This document shows, piece by piece, positions 24,636-33,890 of a DNA stretch of 64,000 bases. The notes under the pieces are model-generated. The model was given only the letters and a program-made list of their open reading frames with translations, did not search any database and was not told where the DNA came from. Each line of letters opens with the position of its first letter. Positions within the stretch are counted from its first letter, which is position 1. Position numbers and translations under genes: made by a program. The stretch covers positions 35,514 through 99,513 of the forward strand of contig JADZCN010000005.1 of NCBI GenBank assembly GCA_020851565.1. Reading direction: 5' to 3'. This stretch comes from Acidobacteriota bacterium. Lineage in GTDB: Bacteria; Acidobacteriota; Vicinamibacteria; Vicinamibacterales; UBA2999.

Positions 24636-27600
24636 TTGACTGCACCAACATGCCCGAACTGTGGCGCCCCCGCGTCCCCGGACCACACGTTCTGCCCGGA
24701 CTGCGGGACCCGGCTGAAGCCGGCCCCGTCGGTCGCGCCCGCCCCGCCTGACGCAGACGAGACCGCCGCGATCTCCAGCGAGGAGATCCGCACGGGCCTG
24801 AGGCCGGCCCTGGCGCCCGGTGCGGTTTGGCCCGAGCCCCGCGGCACGGTGGTCGTGAAGCCTGCCGCTGACGCCACGGTCCTGCGGACGCCGGACGGCA
24901 ACCAGACGATCGTGCCGGCACCCGACGAGGGCGCCACCGTCCTGCAAGCACCGGACGAGGCGGCCACGCTGATGCCGGGTCGCCGCGGCAGCACGCCGGA
25001 CGCGGACGCGACGATCATGCAGCCGTTGCCGGACGCCGCCACGATGGCGAGGCCGCTCGCGGCCGTTCCGCCGCGCCCGTCGACCAGCCGTCCCGCATCT
25101 GGTCGGCCGTCTACCGGCCGGCCGAAGACGAGCCATCCCGCCACCAGCGGCGGCGCCGGTACGCCCACCCAGCACATGTCGCCCGGCGATGCGTTCGGCC
25201 CACGCTACAGCATCACGAAGATGCTGGGCGTCGGCGGCATGGGGGCCGTCTACCAGGCCTGGGACGCGGAGCTGGGGGTCACGGTCGCCATCAAGACCAT
25301 CAGGCCCGGCGTGGGCACCGATGCGCACACCGCGCTCGACGCGGAGCGGCGGTTCAAGCGCGAGCTGCTGCTGGCGCGCCAGGTGACGCACCCGAACGTC
25401 GTGCGCATCTACGATCTCGGCGAGATCGAGCGCACGAAGTACATCACGATGTCGTTCGTGGACGGCGAGGATCTGGCGTCCATCCTCGCCCGCGAGGGCA
25501 AGCTGCCGGTGCCGCGCGCCCTGCCCATCATGCGGCAGGTGATGGCGGGCATGGGCGCCGCGCACCTGGCCGGCATCGTCCACCGGGATCTCAAGCCGGC
25601 CAACATCATGGTGGACCAGTCGGGCCAGGCGCTCGTGATGGACTTCGGCATCGCGCGGTCGGTGAACGGCCCGGCCACCGAGCCCACGCCGGCGGCCGGG
25701 ACGCCCGCGCTGCCGGAGGCGCCGGAAGGCGCCACGTTCACCTCCACGTCCATGGCCACGCACGCGCTCACCGTGGCCGGGAGCGTCATGGGCACGCTGG
25801 ACTACATGGCGCCCGAGCAGGCCCGGGGCCAGCAGGTGGACCAGCGCGCCGATGTCTACGCGCTCGGCCTGATTCTCCGCGACGTGCTGCTCGGCCGGGC
25901 CGCGCGCCCGAAGTCCGGCAACGCCTTCGAGGACCTGAAACAGCGCATCGCCGAGCCGCTGCCGTCGCCGCGCACGGTGGACCCAGAACTCCCCGAGGCG
26001 CTCGACCCGATCATCACGCGGGCGCTGGAGCTGGATCCCGACCTGCGCTACCAGACTTCGCAGGAACTGGCCGATGCGCTCGAAGCGCTTGACGACGACG
26101 GGAAGCCGAAGCCGATCCCGAAGCTGCGGTCCAACTGGGTCCTGGCCGCCGCGGGCGTGGCCATCATCGTCGCGGCCCTGGGCTCCTGGTTCGCCGGGCG
26201 CTGGTTCGTGACGCCCGTCGAGGCGCACGAGCCGGTCGCCGTCCTGATCGCGGACTTCCAGAACCAGACCGGTGATCCGACGTTCGACCAGACGCTCGAG
26301 CCGGTCATGAGGCTGGCGCTCGAGGGCACGGGGTTCGTGAGCGCCTACGATCGCAGCGGCATCCCGCGAGCCCTGGGCGTGCCCGCGCCCGAAGTCCTGG
26401 ACGAGAACGCCACGCGCGAGCTGGCCGTCAAGCAGGGCGTCGGCGTGGTGGTCTCCGGCGCGCTGACGAAGAACGGCAACCGCTTCGCCGTGTCCGTCAA
26501 GGCCACCGAGGCGGTGACCGGGAACGTGATCGCCTCGGTCAGCGACACCGCGTCTGGCAAGGAGGGCGTCCTCGGCGTGGTGACGGGCCTCGCCGACGAG
26601 GTGCGCGAGGCGCTCGGCGACAACGAGTCGGACACCGCGCAGCGCTTCGCGATGGAAACGCTGTCGGCGACGTCGCTCGAGGCCGTCCGGTCGTATGCCA
26701 GGGGGATGGAAGCGCTGTCGCGCGGCCGGTTCAACGAGGCGTTGCAGGCCTTCTCGGAAACCGTCAACCAGGATGCCAAGTTCGGCCTCGCGTACGCGGG
26801 CATGGCCATCGCGTCGTCCAACATGGGGCGGCAGCAGGACGCCGAGAAGTACGTGAAGGAAGCCATCGCCCTCCAGGACGGCATGACCGAGCGCGAGCGC
26901 TACCGGACGCGGGGGATGTTCTACTTCCTCACGAACGACTACCAGCCATGCGTCAAGGAGTACGGCGACCTGATCGCGAAGTACTCGGCCGATGCGGCCG
27001 CCCGCAACAACCGCGCCCTCTGCCTGTCGAAACTGCGCGACCTCTCCACGGCGGTCGAGGAAATGCGGCAGGTCGTGAAGATCCTCCCGAACCGCGCGCT
27101 GTACCGCGTGAACCTGGCGACCTACGCCGCGTTCAGCGGAGATGCCGCCACGGCGGAGCAGGAGTCGCGCAGCGTGCTGGAGCAGAGCCCGTGGGCACTG
27201 AAGTCGCTGGCGCTGGCACAGACACTCCAGGGGCAGATGGCGCAGGCCGCGCAGACCTATCGGGACCTCGGGAACTCCGAGCAGCTCGGTCCCTCCTACA
27301 CCGCCTCCGGGTTGGGCGACCTGGCCCTCTATGAAGGCCGTTTCGCGGAGGCTGCCCGCCTCTTCACGGAGGGGGCCGCCGCAGACCTCGCGGCGAACGA
27401 GCCAGAGCGCGCCGCCGGCAAGCTCGCCGCCCTGGCCCACACCGAGCTGCTCCGGAACCGCAAGCCCGCGGCGATTGCGGCGGCCGAGAAGGCGCTGGCC
27501 ACCAGCGAGATCCGGAGCGTCCGTTTCCTCGCGGCTCGCGTGCTCGTGGACGCCGGCGCGGCGGCGAAGGCCAAGCCCGTCGCCATCGCCCTCGGCAAGG

Positions 27601-28019
27601 ACCTGCAGCCCGAGTCGCAGGCTCTCGCGTCGATCATCGACGGGATGGTCGCGCGCGCCGATGGTGACAACCGCAATGCCGTGCGGTTCCTGACCGAGGC
27701 CAACACGCTGCTCGATACCTGGATTGGCCACTTCGAGCTGGGCCGTGCGTACCTGGCGGCCAACGCATTCCTGCAGGCCGACTCGGAATTCGATCGGTGC
27801 GTCGCCCGGCGTGGCGAGGCACTGGAGCTCTTCCTCGACGACGAGCCGACCTTCGGCTACTTCCCGGCGGTGCACTACTACCAGGGACAGGTGCGGGACG
27901 GGCTGAAGAGCACGCGCGCCGCCGAATCCTACAAGGCGTATCTCGATATCCGCGGACGGTCAACGGACGACCCGCTGCTGCCCGAGATCCGCAAGCTGGC
28001 CGGCGTCGCGGCGCAGTAG
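24636..28019 (+). CDS. Ser/Thr protein kinase with zinc ribbon, membrane anchor and periplasmic TPR region
   Basis: A 1127-residue protein. Residues 6-23 are a zinc ribbon (CPNCG, CPDCG). A linker has repeated TV/TI-containing units (ATVLRTPDGNQTIVPAPDEG) up to about residue 185. The kinase domain spans about 190-460: GVGGMGAVYQAWD glycine loop, VAIK (Lys220), HRDLKPANIM (Asp318), DFGIAR and YMAPEQ. One membrane helix lies near 500-522 (WVLAAAGVAIIVAALGSWFA). The periplasmic part starts PVAVLIADFQNQTGDPTFD and continues into TPR-like repeats. This layout is frequent in Acidobacteriota. The start is TTG 24636, from promoter position and the zinc ribbon; ATG 24588 is the alternative. Confidence 0.93.
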   Translation: MTAPTCPNCGAPASPDHTFCPDCGTRLKPAPSVAPAPPDADETAAISSEEIRTGLRPALAPGAVWPEPRGTVVVKPAADATVLRTPDGNQTIVPAPDEGATVLQAPDEAATLMPGRRGSTPDADATIMQPLPDAATMARPLAAVPPRPSTSRPASGRPSTGRPKTSHPATSGGAGTPTQHMSPGDAFGPRYSITKMLGVGGMGAVYQAWDAELGVTVAIKTIRPGVGTDAHTALDAERRFKRELLLARQVTHPNVVRIYDLGEIERTKYITMSFVDGEDLASILAREGKLPVPRALPIMRQVMAGMGAAHLAGIVHRDLKPANIMVDQSGQALVMDFGIARSVNGPATEPTPAAGTPALPEAPEGATFTSTSMATHALTVAGSVMGTLDYMAPEQARGQQVDQRADVYALGLILRDVLLGRAARPKSGNAFEDLKQRIAEPLPSPRTVDPELPEALDPIITRALELDPDLRYQTSQELADALEALDDDGKPKPIPKLRSNWVLAAAGVAIIVAALGSWFAGRWFVTPVEAHEPVAVLIADFQNQTGDPTFDQTLEPVMRLALEGTGFVSAYDRSGIPRALGVPAPEVLDENATRELAVKQGVGVVVSGALTKNGNRFAVSVKATEAVTGNVIASVSDTASGKEGVLGVVTGLADEVREALGDNESDTAQRFAMETLSATSLEAVRSYARGMEALSRGRFNEALQAFSETVNQDAKFGLAYAGMAIASSNMGRQQDAEKYVKEAIALQDGMTERERYRTRGMFYFLTNDYQPCVKEYGDLIAKYSADAAARNNRALCLSKLRDLSTAVEEMRQVVKILPNRALYRVNLATYAAFSGDAATAEQESRSVLEQSPWALKSLALAQTLQGQMAQAAQTYRDLGNSEQLGPSYTASGLGDLALYEGRFAEAARLFTEGAAADLAANEPERAAGKLAALAHTELLRNRKPAAIAAAEKALATSEIRSVRFLAARVLVDAGAAAKAKPVAIALGKDLQPESQALASIIDGMVARADGDNRNAVRFLTEANTLLDTWIGHFELGRAYLAANAFLQADSEFDRCVARRGEALELFLDDEPTFGYFPAVHYYQGQVRDGLKSTRAAESYKAYLDIRGRSTDDPLLPEIRKLAGVAAQ

Positions 28020-28028
28020 CGGGCGTTC

Positions 28029-28062
28029 TCGAAGTGAGAAGCGAGAAGCGGGGGGACACGCC
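28029..28062 (+). repeat. GAAGTGAGAAG-type short repeat after the kinase gene
   Basis: GAAGTGAGAAGCGAGAAGCG directly follows the stop codon by about 10 bp. Related sequences follow the genes ending at 35603 and 63724. Confidence 0.5.
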
Positions 28063-28095
28063 CGCGACCTGATTTGACAGGTCAGGCTTCGAGGA

Positions 28096-28140
28096 GCAGA
28101 AAGGGCCCGGTCGGCCGCGAGGCAACCGGGCCCTTTCTGC
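28096..28140. terminator. Bidirectional intrinsic terminator
   Basis: GCAGAAAGGGCCCGGT (28096-28111) is perfectly inverted at 28125-28140 with a 13-base loop. The flanking AAA/TTT lie within the stem. It sits between the convergent kinase and metzincin-like genes, so it can end both transcripts. Confidence 0.85.
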
Positions 28141-28147
28141 GTGCGGG

Positions 28148-31100
28148 TCACTTCACGATCGTCAGCGCGTAGGGCCCGCCCGACTGGTACTGCGCGTTGC
28201 CGGGAACAATCGTGACCTGATAGTTCCCGAGCGGATAGGGCACACCCGACCGGTCCTTCGTCTGCAGGTTGAACGTCCAGGTTCCGTTCGTATAGCGGAA
28301 CGAACTGCCGCCCGAGTCGGTGTTCGAGAGGGTGTCGACGAGCGTGCAGCTGTCGTTCTCCACGCGGCACACCGTCACGGTGTGGCCGAGCGACGCGGTG
28401 TTGACCACGGTTCCCGCACTGTTCGTGTAGCGCCACTTCATCGAGCTGGTGCTGCCCGACTTGGTGATGTTCGGCGGGAGGTTGGCGACGGCGACGAAGT
28501 TGTAGAGGGTCGAAGTCACCGTCACCGTGAACGTCGCGCTGTACGCCGTCCCGGGCGTGCAGGGGGTCGGCGGCAACGCGTGGCTGCACTGCGTATCGGT
28601 GACCGTCAGCCGGACCGTCACGGTGCCGGAGTGCGTGCCCGAGTGCACGACGCGTACGGTGCGATTGGCGCCGGAGCCGGCGAACACGAAGCTGATCTCC
28701 GGCGTCAGGTCCGGGTCGGTAGACGCGACCACCGCGCCGGACACGCCGAGGTCGTTGGGCGCCGACGCGGCGGGTGCATCGCTCTCCGGATCGCTGACCG
28801 TGAAGGGCAGGGCCGGCGTGCTGCTGTTCGCGGCGATGCTCTGCGCGCCGATGTTGTGCTGGATTGCCGGCGCGTTGTTGGAGATGGTCAGCGTCACGAT
28901 CCTGGAGAGCTCGCTCTCCACCTGGACGGTCTGGCCGCCTTCGTCCGTCACGTCGTAGGTGGCCGTGGCGAAGTACGTGTACTCCTCCCCGTTCACCAGC
29001 CGGTGGGAATCGGCGTCGACAACCGAGAACACGCCGGCGGTGGGCGTCGGGGTGCCCTGGAACACGATCGATGCCTGCGCCAGGATGGGGGCCGGGCCGA
29101 GCACACGGTAAACCGTGTAGAGCGCGACGCCTCCGAGGTTGGGTGCCTTGAAACGCGCCGTCACGTAGTTCGACGCGCCCTGTGCGGCATCGAACTCGTT
29201 GGGCGGTGTCCGCGCCAGGTCGGTGGCGTGCCGCTCGTTGACCTCGCCCTGGCCGCCGAACAGATCGCCGCCGCCGTTGTCGCCCAGGCCGAGGTCGCCC
29301 TTGCCGCCAAGGTCGCCCTTGCCGCCGAGGTCGCCCTTGCCACCGAGATCCCCCTTGCCGCCAAGGTCACCCTTGCCGCCGAGGTCGTCGAGGCCGAGGT
29401 CGCCCTTTCCGCCGAGGTCACCCTTGCCGCCGAGGTCGCCCTTGCCGCCCAGCGCGATGCCGGACAGGTCGCCCGGGCCCAGATCGCCCGTGCGCTCGCC
29501 CAGGGACAGCGGGCCGACGCCGATGACTCCGACGGAACCTTCCTTGTCGTACAGGTAGAAGTAGCCGCCCGGGCTCCGGCGGCTGCCGACCTGGTTCAAC
29601 CGGAAGTTCGCCCAGTCGTCCGAGGGGTTCAGGACGTCCGCCAGGCTGCCGTCGAAGCTGAGGTCCTGGGGCGGCGTTGTCTCGTCCTGGGCGCTGTTCG
29701 CGTTCCAGTCGATCAACCCCGGCGCAGCCGACGCATCGGCATAGAACGCGTCCACGCGCACCATCAACGGCTCGCTCGGGGCGAAGGGTGTCCCGTTGCA
29801 GTGCCGCTTTGCGGCCCTGGCCAATCGCGCCTGGGCCTGGCTGGGGCCCGGCGGCGGATCGAGGTAGCTGCCAATGAGTGGTGCATACCAACCGAGGCGG
29901 TATGGGTAGACGCCAAGCGAGCCATCGGTGAGGTTTCCCTCGTTGATGCCCTCCCAGGGCTGGGTCAGCGGGCTGGCGAATCCCAGGTGCGGCTTGCCGT
30001 CATCGTCCAGCAACCCGCGGAGCTGGTACAAGTAGTTCATCACGCTCAGGTACGGCGTCTTGCAGTTCGGCTCGTCGGGCTCGCCGCCGTGCCGCCGCTG
30101 GCCGTTGTGCCCCAGCTCGTGCATCAGCGTGGATGCCTGCATGAAGGCCGTGCCGCCCGGCGTGGCGTTGTCGTTGTCGAGGAAGGCGCCGAGCGTGATG
30201 AGCACGTCGCCGCCCGGGAAGTCGCCCACGCCCGTGTTCGTGACCGGCTTGCGGAAGGCCGGGTTCTCGGTCGTCCCGTCCGCCAGATACGGCTCGTTCA
30301 CCTCCGCCAGCCCGAGGTGGTGCGCGAAGAAGGCGTAGTGGAAGATGTCTTTCCGCTCGGGGTCGAAGCGGCGGGTGCAGCTGTAGCCTGGCAGGTCGCA
30401 GTAGTTGTCCACCGGCGTGGGCGGATCGGTCGGAGGCGGCGCCGGCGAGATGCTCAGCACCTTGTCCTTGATGAACCGGAAGCCGGTCTTCCAGCCCACC
30501 GTGCCCGGGTAGTCGGCGTACTGGCAGACCCAGGGCGGGTCCTGCGGCCCGCGCTGGCACACCGTGTCCATCTCGTCGACGCGCTCGCCCCCGCGGGTGA
30601 GCGTGTCAGCGCCCGCGACCTCTCCCGCGCGCTGTCCGATGATGTAGTGATTGGCGCAGTTAACATCCGCGGCACTGCACGAGGCGTCGTAGTAACTCGA
30701 TCCGACGTCGAAGTGAACGGCGATGCCGTTGGGCCCGGTCTTCCCCTGGCCGTAGTCGTTGATGACCGGCGCATCGTTGAAAGCCTTGCCCATCAGCGCG
30801 AGCGCCTCGAGCTTGGGCCGGTGCGAATGCGGTGGCCTCAGCTGGCCCCCGTAGGACACCGAATCCGGCGCCTGATCCTCGTCCGGGCCGTCCACCTGTG
30901 CGGCCACGTCCATGTAGCCGATCTCGACGAAGAGATCCTTGCGATACGGGTTGGCGCCCATCGAGCCGAGGGGGGGCAGCGGATTCCCCCGCGGATCGAT
31001 CACGGGCGCATCCGCCGTGGCCGTCTCCCAGACGTCCAGCAGGCCGTCCTCGTCCGTGTCCTCGACCGCCGTCTTGAAGACGATGGCCGCCACGGTGAGG

Positions 31101-32152
31101 CAGTCGCGCCCGCCCTGCACCTGCACATCGGTCGTGACGGTGGTGGTCACCTGCGAGGGGCTGCCGTTCAGCGCGACGTCGTAGGTGAGCGTGTCCCAGG
31201 ACGCGCCGTCGGAACCTGCGAACGGGTTCGGCACGACCACGCCGTCAGGAAGCACGATGGCGTCGCCCTTGTCAGCCTGGCCGCTGCCCGCGAGGTAGGA
31301 AATCCGGGCGTTCGGCGTGGCGGAGGGCTTGTAGAACCCCTGTATGGGCTGGACGACCGTCCGCTGCGCGTTGGTCAGCGACACCCCGTCGTCAACCACC
31401 ACGATGGAGTTGAGAACGTTTCGCTGGGCGGCGTACTCAGGGCGATCGGGATAGCGGAAGACGATGAGCAGGCTGGCGCCGAGCGCCATCGGCGGGCTGT
31501 TGCCGTTCGGCCCGGAGTCGGGCACCTGGATCTCGTGGAGCCCATTGACGATGGTCTTGCCGAAATAGGGGCTGTTCTCATTCAGATCGAGATCGAAGAA
31601 ACGAAGGACGTCGAGGCGATAGCTATAGGTGCGGCGGTTCCCCGGCTCCCCGGTGCTGCCCCCGGGGTTGTAGCAGGGCGCGGTGCCCTCGAAGGCCATC
31701 GTCTTCGCGTACGGCTCGGGATCGAATCCGGTCGTGACCGGATTGTCCGGCGTCTCGAGCGGGTAGCCCTTGAACTTCACCCCGAGGCTTCCCGTCAGCG
31801 GTCCCGTGTCCGACACCACCTGCCAGTACAGTTGGGCGGATACGATTTCCGCGCCAGGGGGCACGCCCTCGACGTTGATGTCGGCGGTGGCAGTGCCGCC
31901 GACGCCACGCCCCCGAAGCCCGACACCCGCCACGACGTAATCGCCGGTGACGAAGTAGTTCTTGAAGAATGTCAGGCCATCGGCCGGGGCCTGTGCACCC
32001 ACGCCGCCGTCAGCGACGTGGAACAGGGTTGCGGCGGCGAGCGCGAGGACGAAGGCTCGCGAGCGCGGGCTGGCGAGCAGGGATTGCCAGGCACAGAGGC
32101 GGGCTGGGAACGACGCAGCTGAGGGGGCAGCGTGTGTCAAGGGGAGCCTCAT
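28148..32152 (-). CDS. Giant secreted metzincin-like metalloprotease with GGKGDL repeat block
   Basis: A 1334-residue exported protein. An N-terminal hydrophobic segment (AFVLALAAATLFHVA) ends near VGAQA. Residues about 60-380 look like a beta-rich module with an EF-hand-like DTDEDGLLDVWE. The protease signature is HELGHNGQRRH (His678, Glu679, His682, His688) and a Met-turn SVMNY with Met705. The spacing HExxHxxxxxH matches metzincins, but Gln replaces the usual Gly at the eighth position. About residues 900-960 hold eight GGKGDL hexapeptides. The C-terminal third has Ig/cadherin-like segments (VSDPESDAPAAS...). It is probably an extracellular or surface protease; the substrate is unknown. 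Confidence 0.8.
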   Translation of the reverse strand: MRLPLTHAAPSAASFPARLCAWQSLLASPRSRAFVLALAAATLFHVADGGVGAQAPADGLTFFKNYFVTGDYVVAGVGLRGRGVGGTATADINVEGVPPGAEIVSAQLYWQVVSDTGPLTGSLGVKFKGYPLETPDNPVTTGFDPEPYAKTMAFEGTAPCYNPGGSTGEPGNRRTYSYRLDVLRFFDLDLNENSPYFGKTIVNGLHEIQVPDSGPNGNSPPMALGASLLIVFRYPDRPEYAAQRNVLNSIVVVDDGVSLTNAQRTVVQPIQGFYKPSATPNARISYLAGSGQADKGDAIVLPDGVVVPNPFAGSDGASWDTLTYDVALNGSPSQVTTTVTTDVQVQGGRDCLTVAAIVFKTAVEDTDEDGLLDVWETATADAPVIDPRGNPLPPLGSMGANPYRKDLFVEIGYMDVAAQVDGPDEDQAPDSVSYGGQLRPPHSHRPKLEALALMGKAFNDAPVINDYGQGKTGPNGIAVHFDVGSSYYDASCSAADVNCANHYIIGQRAGEVAGADTLTRGGERVDEMDTVCQRGPQDPPWVCQYADYPGTVGWKTGFRFIKDKVLSISPAPPPTDPPTPVDNYCDLPGYSCTRRFDPERKDIFHYAFFAHHLGLAEVNEPYLADGTTENPAFRKPVTNTGVGDFPGGDVLITLGAFLDNDNATPGGTAFMQASTLMHELGHNGQRRHGGEPDEPNCKTPYLSVMNYLYQLRGLLDDDGKPHLGFASPLTQPWEGINEGNLTDGSLGVYPYRLGWYAPLIGSYLDPPPGPSQAQARLARAAKRHCNGTPFAPSEPLMVRVDAFYADASAAPGLIDWNANSAQDETTPPQDLSFDGSLADVLNPSDDWANFRLNQVGSRRSPGGYFYLYDKEGSVGVIGVGPLSLGERTGDLGPGDLSGIALGGKGDLGGKGDLGGKGDLGLDDLGGKGDLGGKGDLGGKGDLGGKGDLGGKGDLGLGDNGGGDLFGGQGEVNERHATDLARTPPNEFDAAQGASNYVTARFKAPNLGGVALYTVYRVLGPAPILAQASIVFQGTPTPTAGVFSVVDADSHRLVNGEEYTYFATATYDVTDEGGQTVQVESELSRIVTLTISNNAPAIQHNIGAQSIAANSSTPALPFTVSDPESDAPAASAPNDLGVSGAVVASTDPDLTPEISFVFAGSGANRTVRVVHSGTHSGTVTVRLTVTDTQCSHALPPTPCTPGTAYSATFTVTVTSTLYNFVAVANLPPNITKSGSTSSMKWRYTNSAGTVVNTASLGHTVTVCRVENDSCTLVDTLSNTDSGGSSFRYTNGTWTFNLQTKDRSGVPYPLGNYQVTIVPGNAQYQSGGPYALTIVK
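29281..29450. repeat. 18 bp repeat array encoding GGKGDL
   Basis: On the plus strand, units such as CCGCCAAGGTCGCCCTTG recur with 18 bp period, three then five copies split by one GLDDL unit. It is a coding minisatellite in the metzincin-like gene, somewhat like RTX-type Gly/Asp repeats but with a six-residue period. Confidence 0.85.
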
Positions 32153-32154
32153 TG

Positions 32155-32250
32155 CCCAAAGGTGGGCCCGAATGCGGTTGCAGTTTGTGACAAGTACAGG
32201 AACCGACCGACTCTAGCCCGATTTGCACAATAGTTCAACGCACCTTTGGG
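32155..32250. repeat. 10 bp inverted repeat upstream of the metzincin-like gene
   Basis: CCCAAAGGTG (32155-32164) is inverted exactly as CACCTTTGGG (32241-32250), 76 bp apart, in the 189 bp gap upstream of the minus-strand gene starting at 32152. It could be an operator pair; nothing else was seen in this gap. Confidence 0.4.
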
Positions 32251-32341
32251 AAAAAACGAACAGGACGTGTTGCGGAGGGAGGTTGAACCGTCAATCCCGA
32301 AACCGAACGCTCGATATCGGCTCCGCGGCGGGCGGGGCCGC

Positions 32342-32893
32342 TCACCGTCGCCACATCCCCCGACTGGCCGCGCGGGCCTCGCGCTCGGCCTGGCGGAAGT
32401 CGGCCTTCCGGTGGTAGTCGAAGCTGCGGTAGTGCTCGGCCCAGCCGGCGCGGATGATCGCCTCGTTCACGAGCGTGCCGTCTTCGAGGAAGACGTAGGC
32501 GAGCGTGCGATTGAACCGGTCCTTGCGCTCGCCGTCGTACTCGAGGCGCACCAACTGGCCGTCCGCGAGCTTCCTCAGGTAGGCCGTGGCCTGGTCGCCG
32601 TAAGGCTCTGCCTCACGGAATCCGCCCTGCTTCTCCGGGGCGTCCACCCCGATCAGGCGGATGGTGCCGATGTCGGCGACGGTGATCGTGTCGCCGTCGA
32701 TCACCTGGCGGACTCGGTGGAGCTCCGGGCTCGCGGGGCTCGCCGGGATGGCGCTCGGCCTGGTGGTCTCGGGGACCTGTTCGGTAGCGGCGCGGGGCTG
32801 CGGTGGCGCGGCGGGTTCCCCGGCCATGCCGGCCGGCCCGCACGCCAGGCCAGCGAGCGCCAGCATGGCGGCTGCGAGTCGGAGTGGCGTCAT
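32342..32893 (-). CDS. Thermonuclease-family (SNase-like) secreted nuclease
   Basis: A 183-residue protein with an N-terminal export signal (MTPLRLAAAMLALAGLACGP, possibly a lipoprotein signal with Cys18). After a Pro/Ala linker it has the staphylococcal-nuclease fold: VRQVIDGDTITV (metal Asp), IRLIGVDAPEK (Arg and Asp) and YDGERKDRFNRTLAYVFLED (Glu and catalytic Arg). NEAIIRAGWAEHY completes the domain. It should cleave DNA or RNA outside the cytoplasm with Ca2+. It overlaps the upstream regulator gene by 4 bp, so the two are probably co-transcribed. Confidence 0.9.
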   Translation of the reverse strand: MTPLRLAAAMLALAGLACGPAGMAGEPAAPPQPRAATEQVPETTRPSAIPASPASPELHRVRQVIDGDTITVADIGTIRLIGVDAPEKQGGFREAEPYGDQATAYLRKLADGQLVRLEYDGERKDRFNRTLAYVFLEDGTLVNEAIIRAGWAEHYRSFDYHRKADFRQAEREARAASRGMWRR

Positions 32894-33534
32894 GCCCGTG
32901 AGCCCTTCGCGGGCGAGCCGCCCTTCGCGCGGAAGCGGCGCAGCTTCTCCCGGTTGCCGCAGATCTTCATGTCGCACCACCGGCGGCTGCGGTTCTTCGT
33001 TTCGTCCACGAACCACCACCGGCAGTCCGGTGCCGCACAGGCCCGCACGCGGGCCAGCTCGGGCGACGTCACGAGCCGGCCCGCGGCCCGCGCCATCTCG
33101 GCACCGACGTGGTCCAGCGATGAAGCGGGGCCCGGCGCCCACTGCAGCGTGCCCGCGCTCGGCACGAGCCGCGCCTGGGCGTACGCGGCACCGATGTGGT
33201 CCGTCAGGGCGGCCAGCACCCCGGCTGGCGGCGTGCGGCCCTGATCGGTGGCCGCGAAGAGCGCGTGGAGCGCCTCGCGCAGCTCGCGCGCCCGTGCCAG
33301 CGCCTGCCTGGCTGCGTCAGGCTGGCGTTTTGCCTCGCCGGCGAGGCGATCCGCCTCGGCCGCCGTCACCACGCCCTCGGCGCGCGCCCACTCGACCAGT
33401 GCCTCGCAGGACGTGAGCCGCTCGCTCGGCGCGGCGGTCTCCCGCCCGCTCAGCGTGTTCACGAAAGCCATGACACGCGCGGTGTCCACCTGCGTGTCCG
33501 GAAGGGCCGGCCCGGCCCGGCGGGGTGTGCCCAC
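32890..33534 (-). CDS. CGNR zinc-finger / ABATE-domain transcription regulator
   Basis: A 214-residue protein. The N-terminal ABATE-type domain (AFVNTLSGRE..., then VEWARAEGVVTAAEADRLAG) is followed by the C-terminal CGNR zinc finger: VRACAAPDCRWWFVDETKN, then WCDMKICGNREKLRRF. The four cysteines and the CGNR motif are intact. Family members are thought to be stress-responsive regulators. It precedes the nuclease gene with a 4 bp overlap. The upstream region (33535-33890) consists mainly of short repeats. Confidence 0.9.
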   Translation of the reverse strand: MGTPRRAGPALPDTQVDTARVMAFVNTLSGRETAAPSERLTSCEALVEWARAEGVVTAAEADRLAGEAKRQPDAARQALARARELREALHALFAATDQGRTPPAGVLAALTDHIGAAYAQARLVPSAGTLQWAPGPASSLDHVGAEMARAAGRLVTSPELARVRACAAPDCRWWFVDETKNRSRRWCDMKICGNREKLRRFRAKGGSPAKGSRA

Positions 33535-33639
33535 AGGTGCGATTGTACGCGTGGCGAAGTAACTTTCAAAAGACTCTTGACAGGTTACCAGTGGCAGCGA
33601 TAGAGTGCGGAACCTGTGAAATCCATTTAGGGGGTTACG

Positions 33640-33880
33640 GGGCAGGGATCAAGGGATCAAGGGATCAAGGGATCAAGGGATCAAGGGATCAAGGGATCAG
33701 GGATCAGGGATCAGGGAGCAGGGAGCAGGGAGCAGGGATCAGCGATCAAGGGATCAAGGGATCAAGGGGTCAGGGGTCGGAACCGGGAGCCCAGACCCAG
33801 AACCCCAGAACCCCAGAACCTCAGAACCCCAGAACCCCAGAACCCCAGAACCCCAGAACCTCAGAACCCCAGAACCCAAG
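33640..33880. repeat. Two 8 bp degenerate repeat arrays (GGGATCAA, then AGAACCCC)
   Basis: GGGATCAA runs from about 33643 to 33775, drifting through GGGATCAG and GGGAGCAG. AGAACCCC/AGAACCTC follows at about 33793-33878, ending right at the ribosome binding site of the next gene. Both have a period near 8 bp. No gene is present between 33535 and 33890. Confidence 0.9.
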
Positions 33881-33890
33881 GAGGATCCCC

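Noticed and set aside
24621..27875. 1084-codon minus-strand open frame opposite the Ser/Thr kinase
   Set aside because: Antisense shadow of a clearly real kinase gene; Arg/His/Gly-rich composition without domains.
28382..32122. 1246-codon plus-strand open frame opposite the metzincin-like gene
   Set aside because: Shadow frame with no motifs; the minus-strand gene has a signal peptide and an HExxH/Met-turn signature.
33640..33880. Possible CRISPR array
   Set aside because: The units are contiguous and about 8 bp long with drift; there are no 20-40 bp unique spacers and no cas genes.
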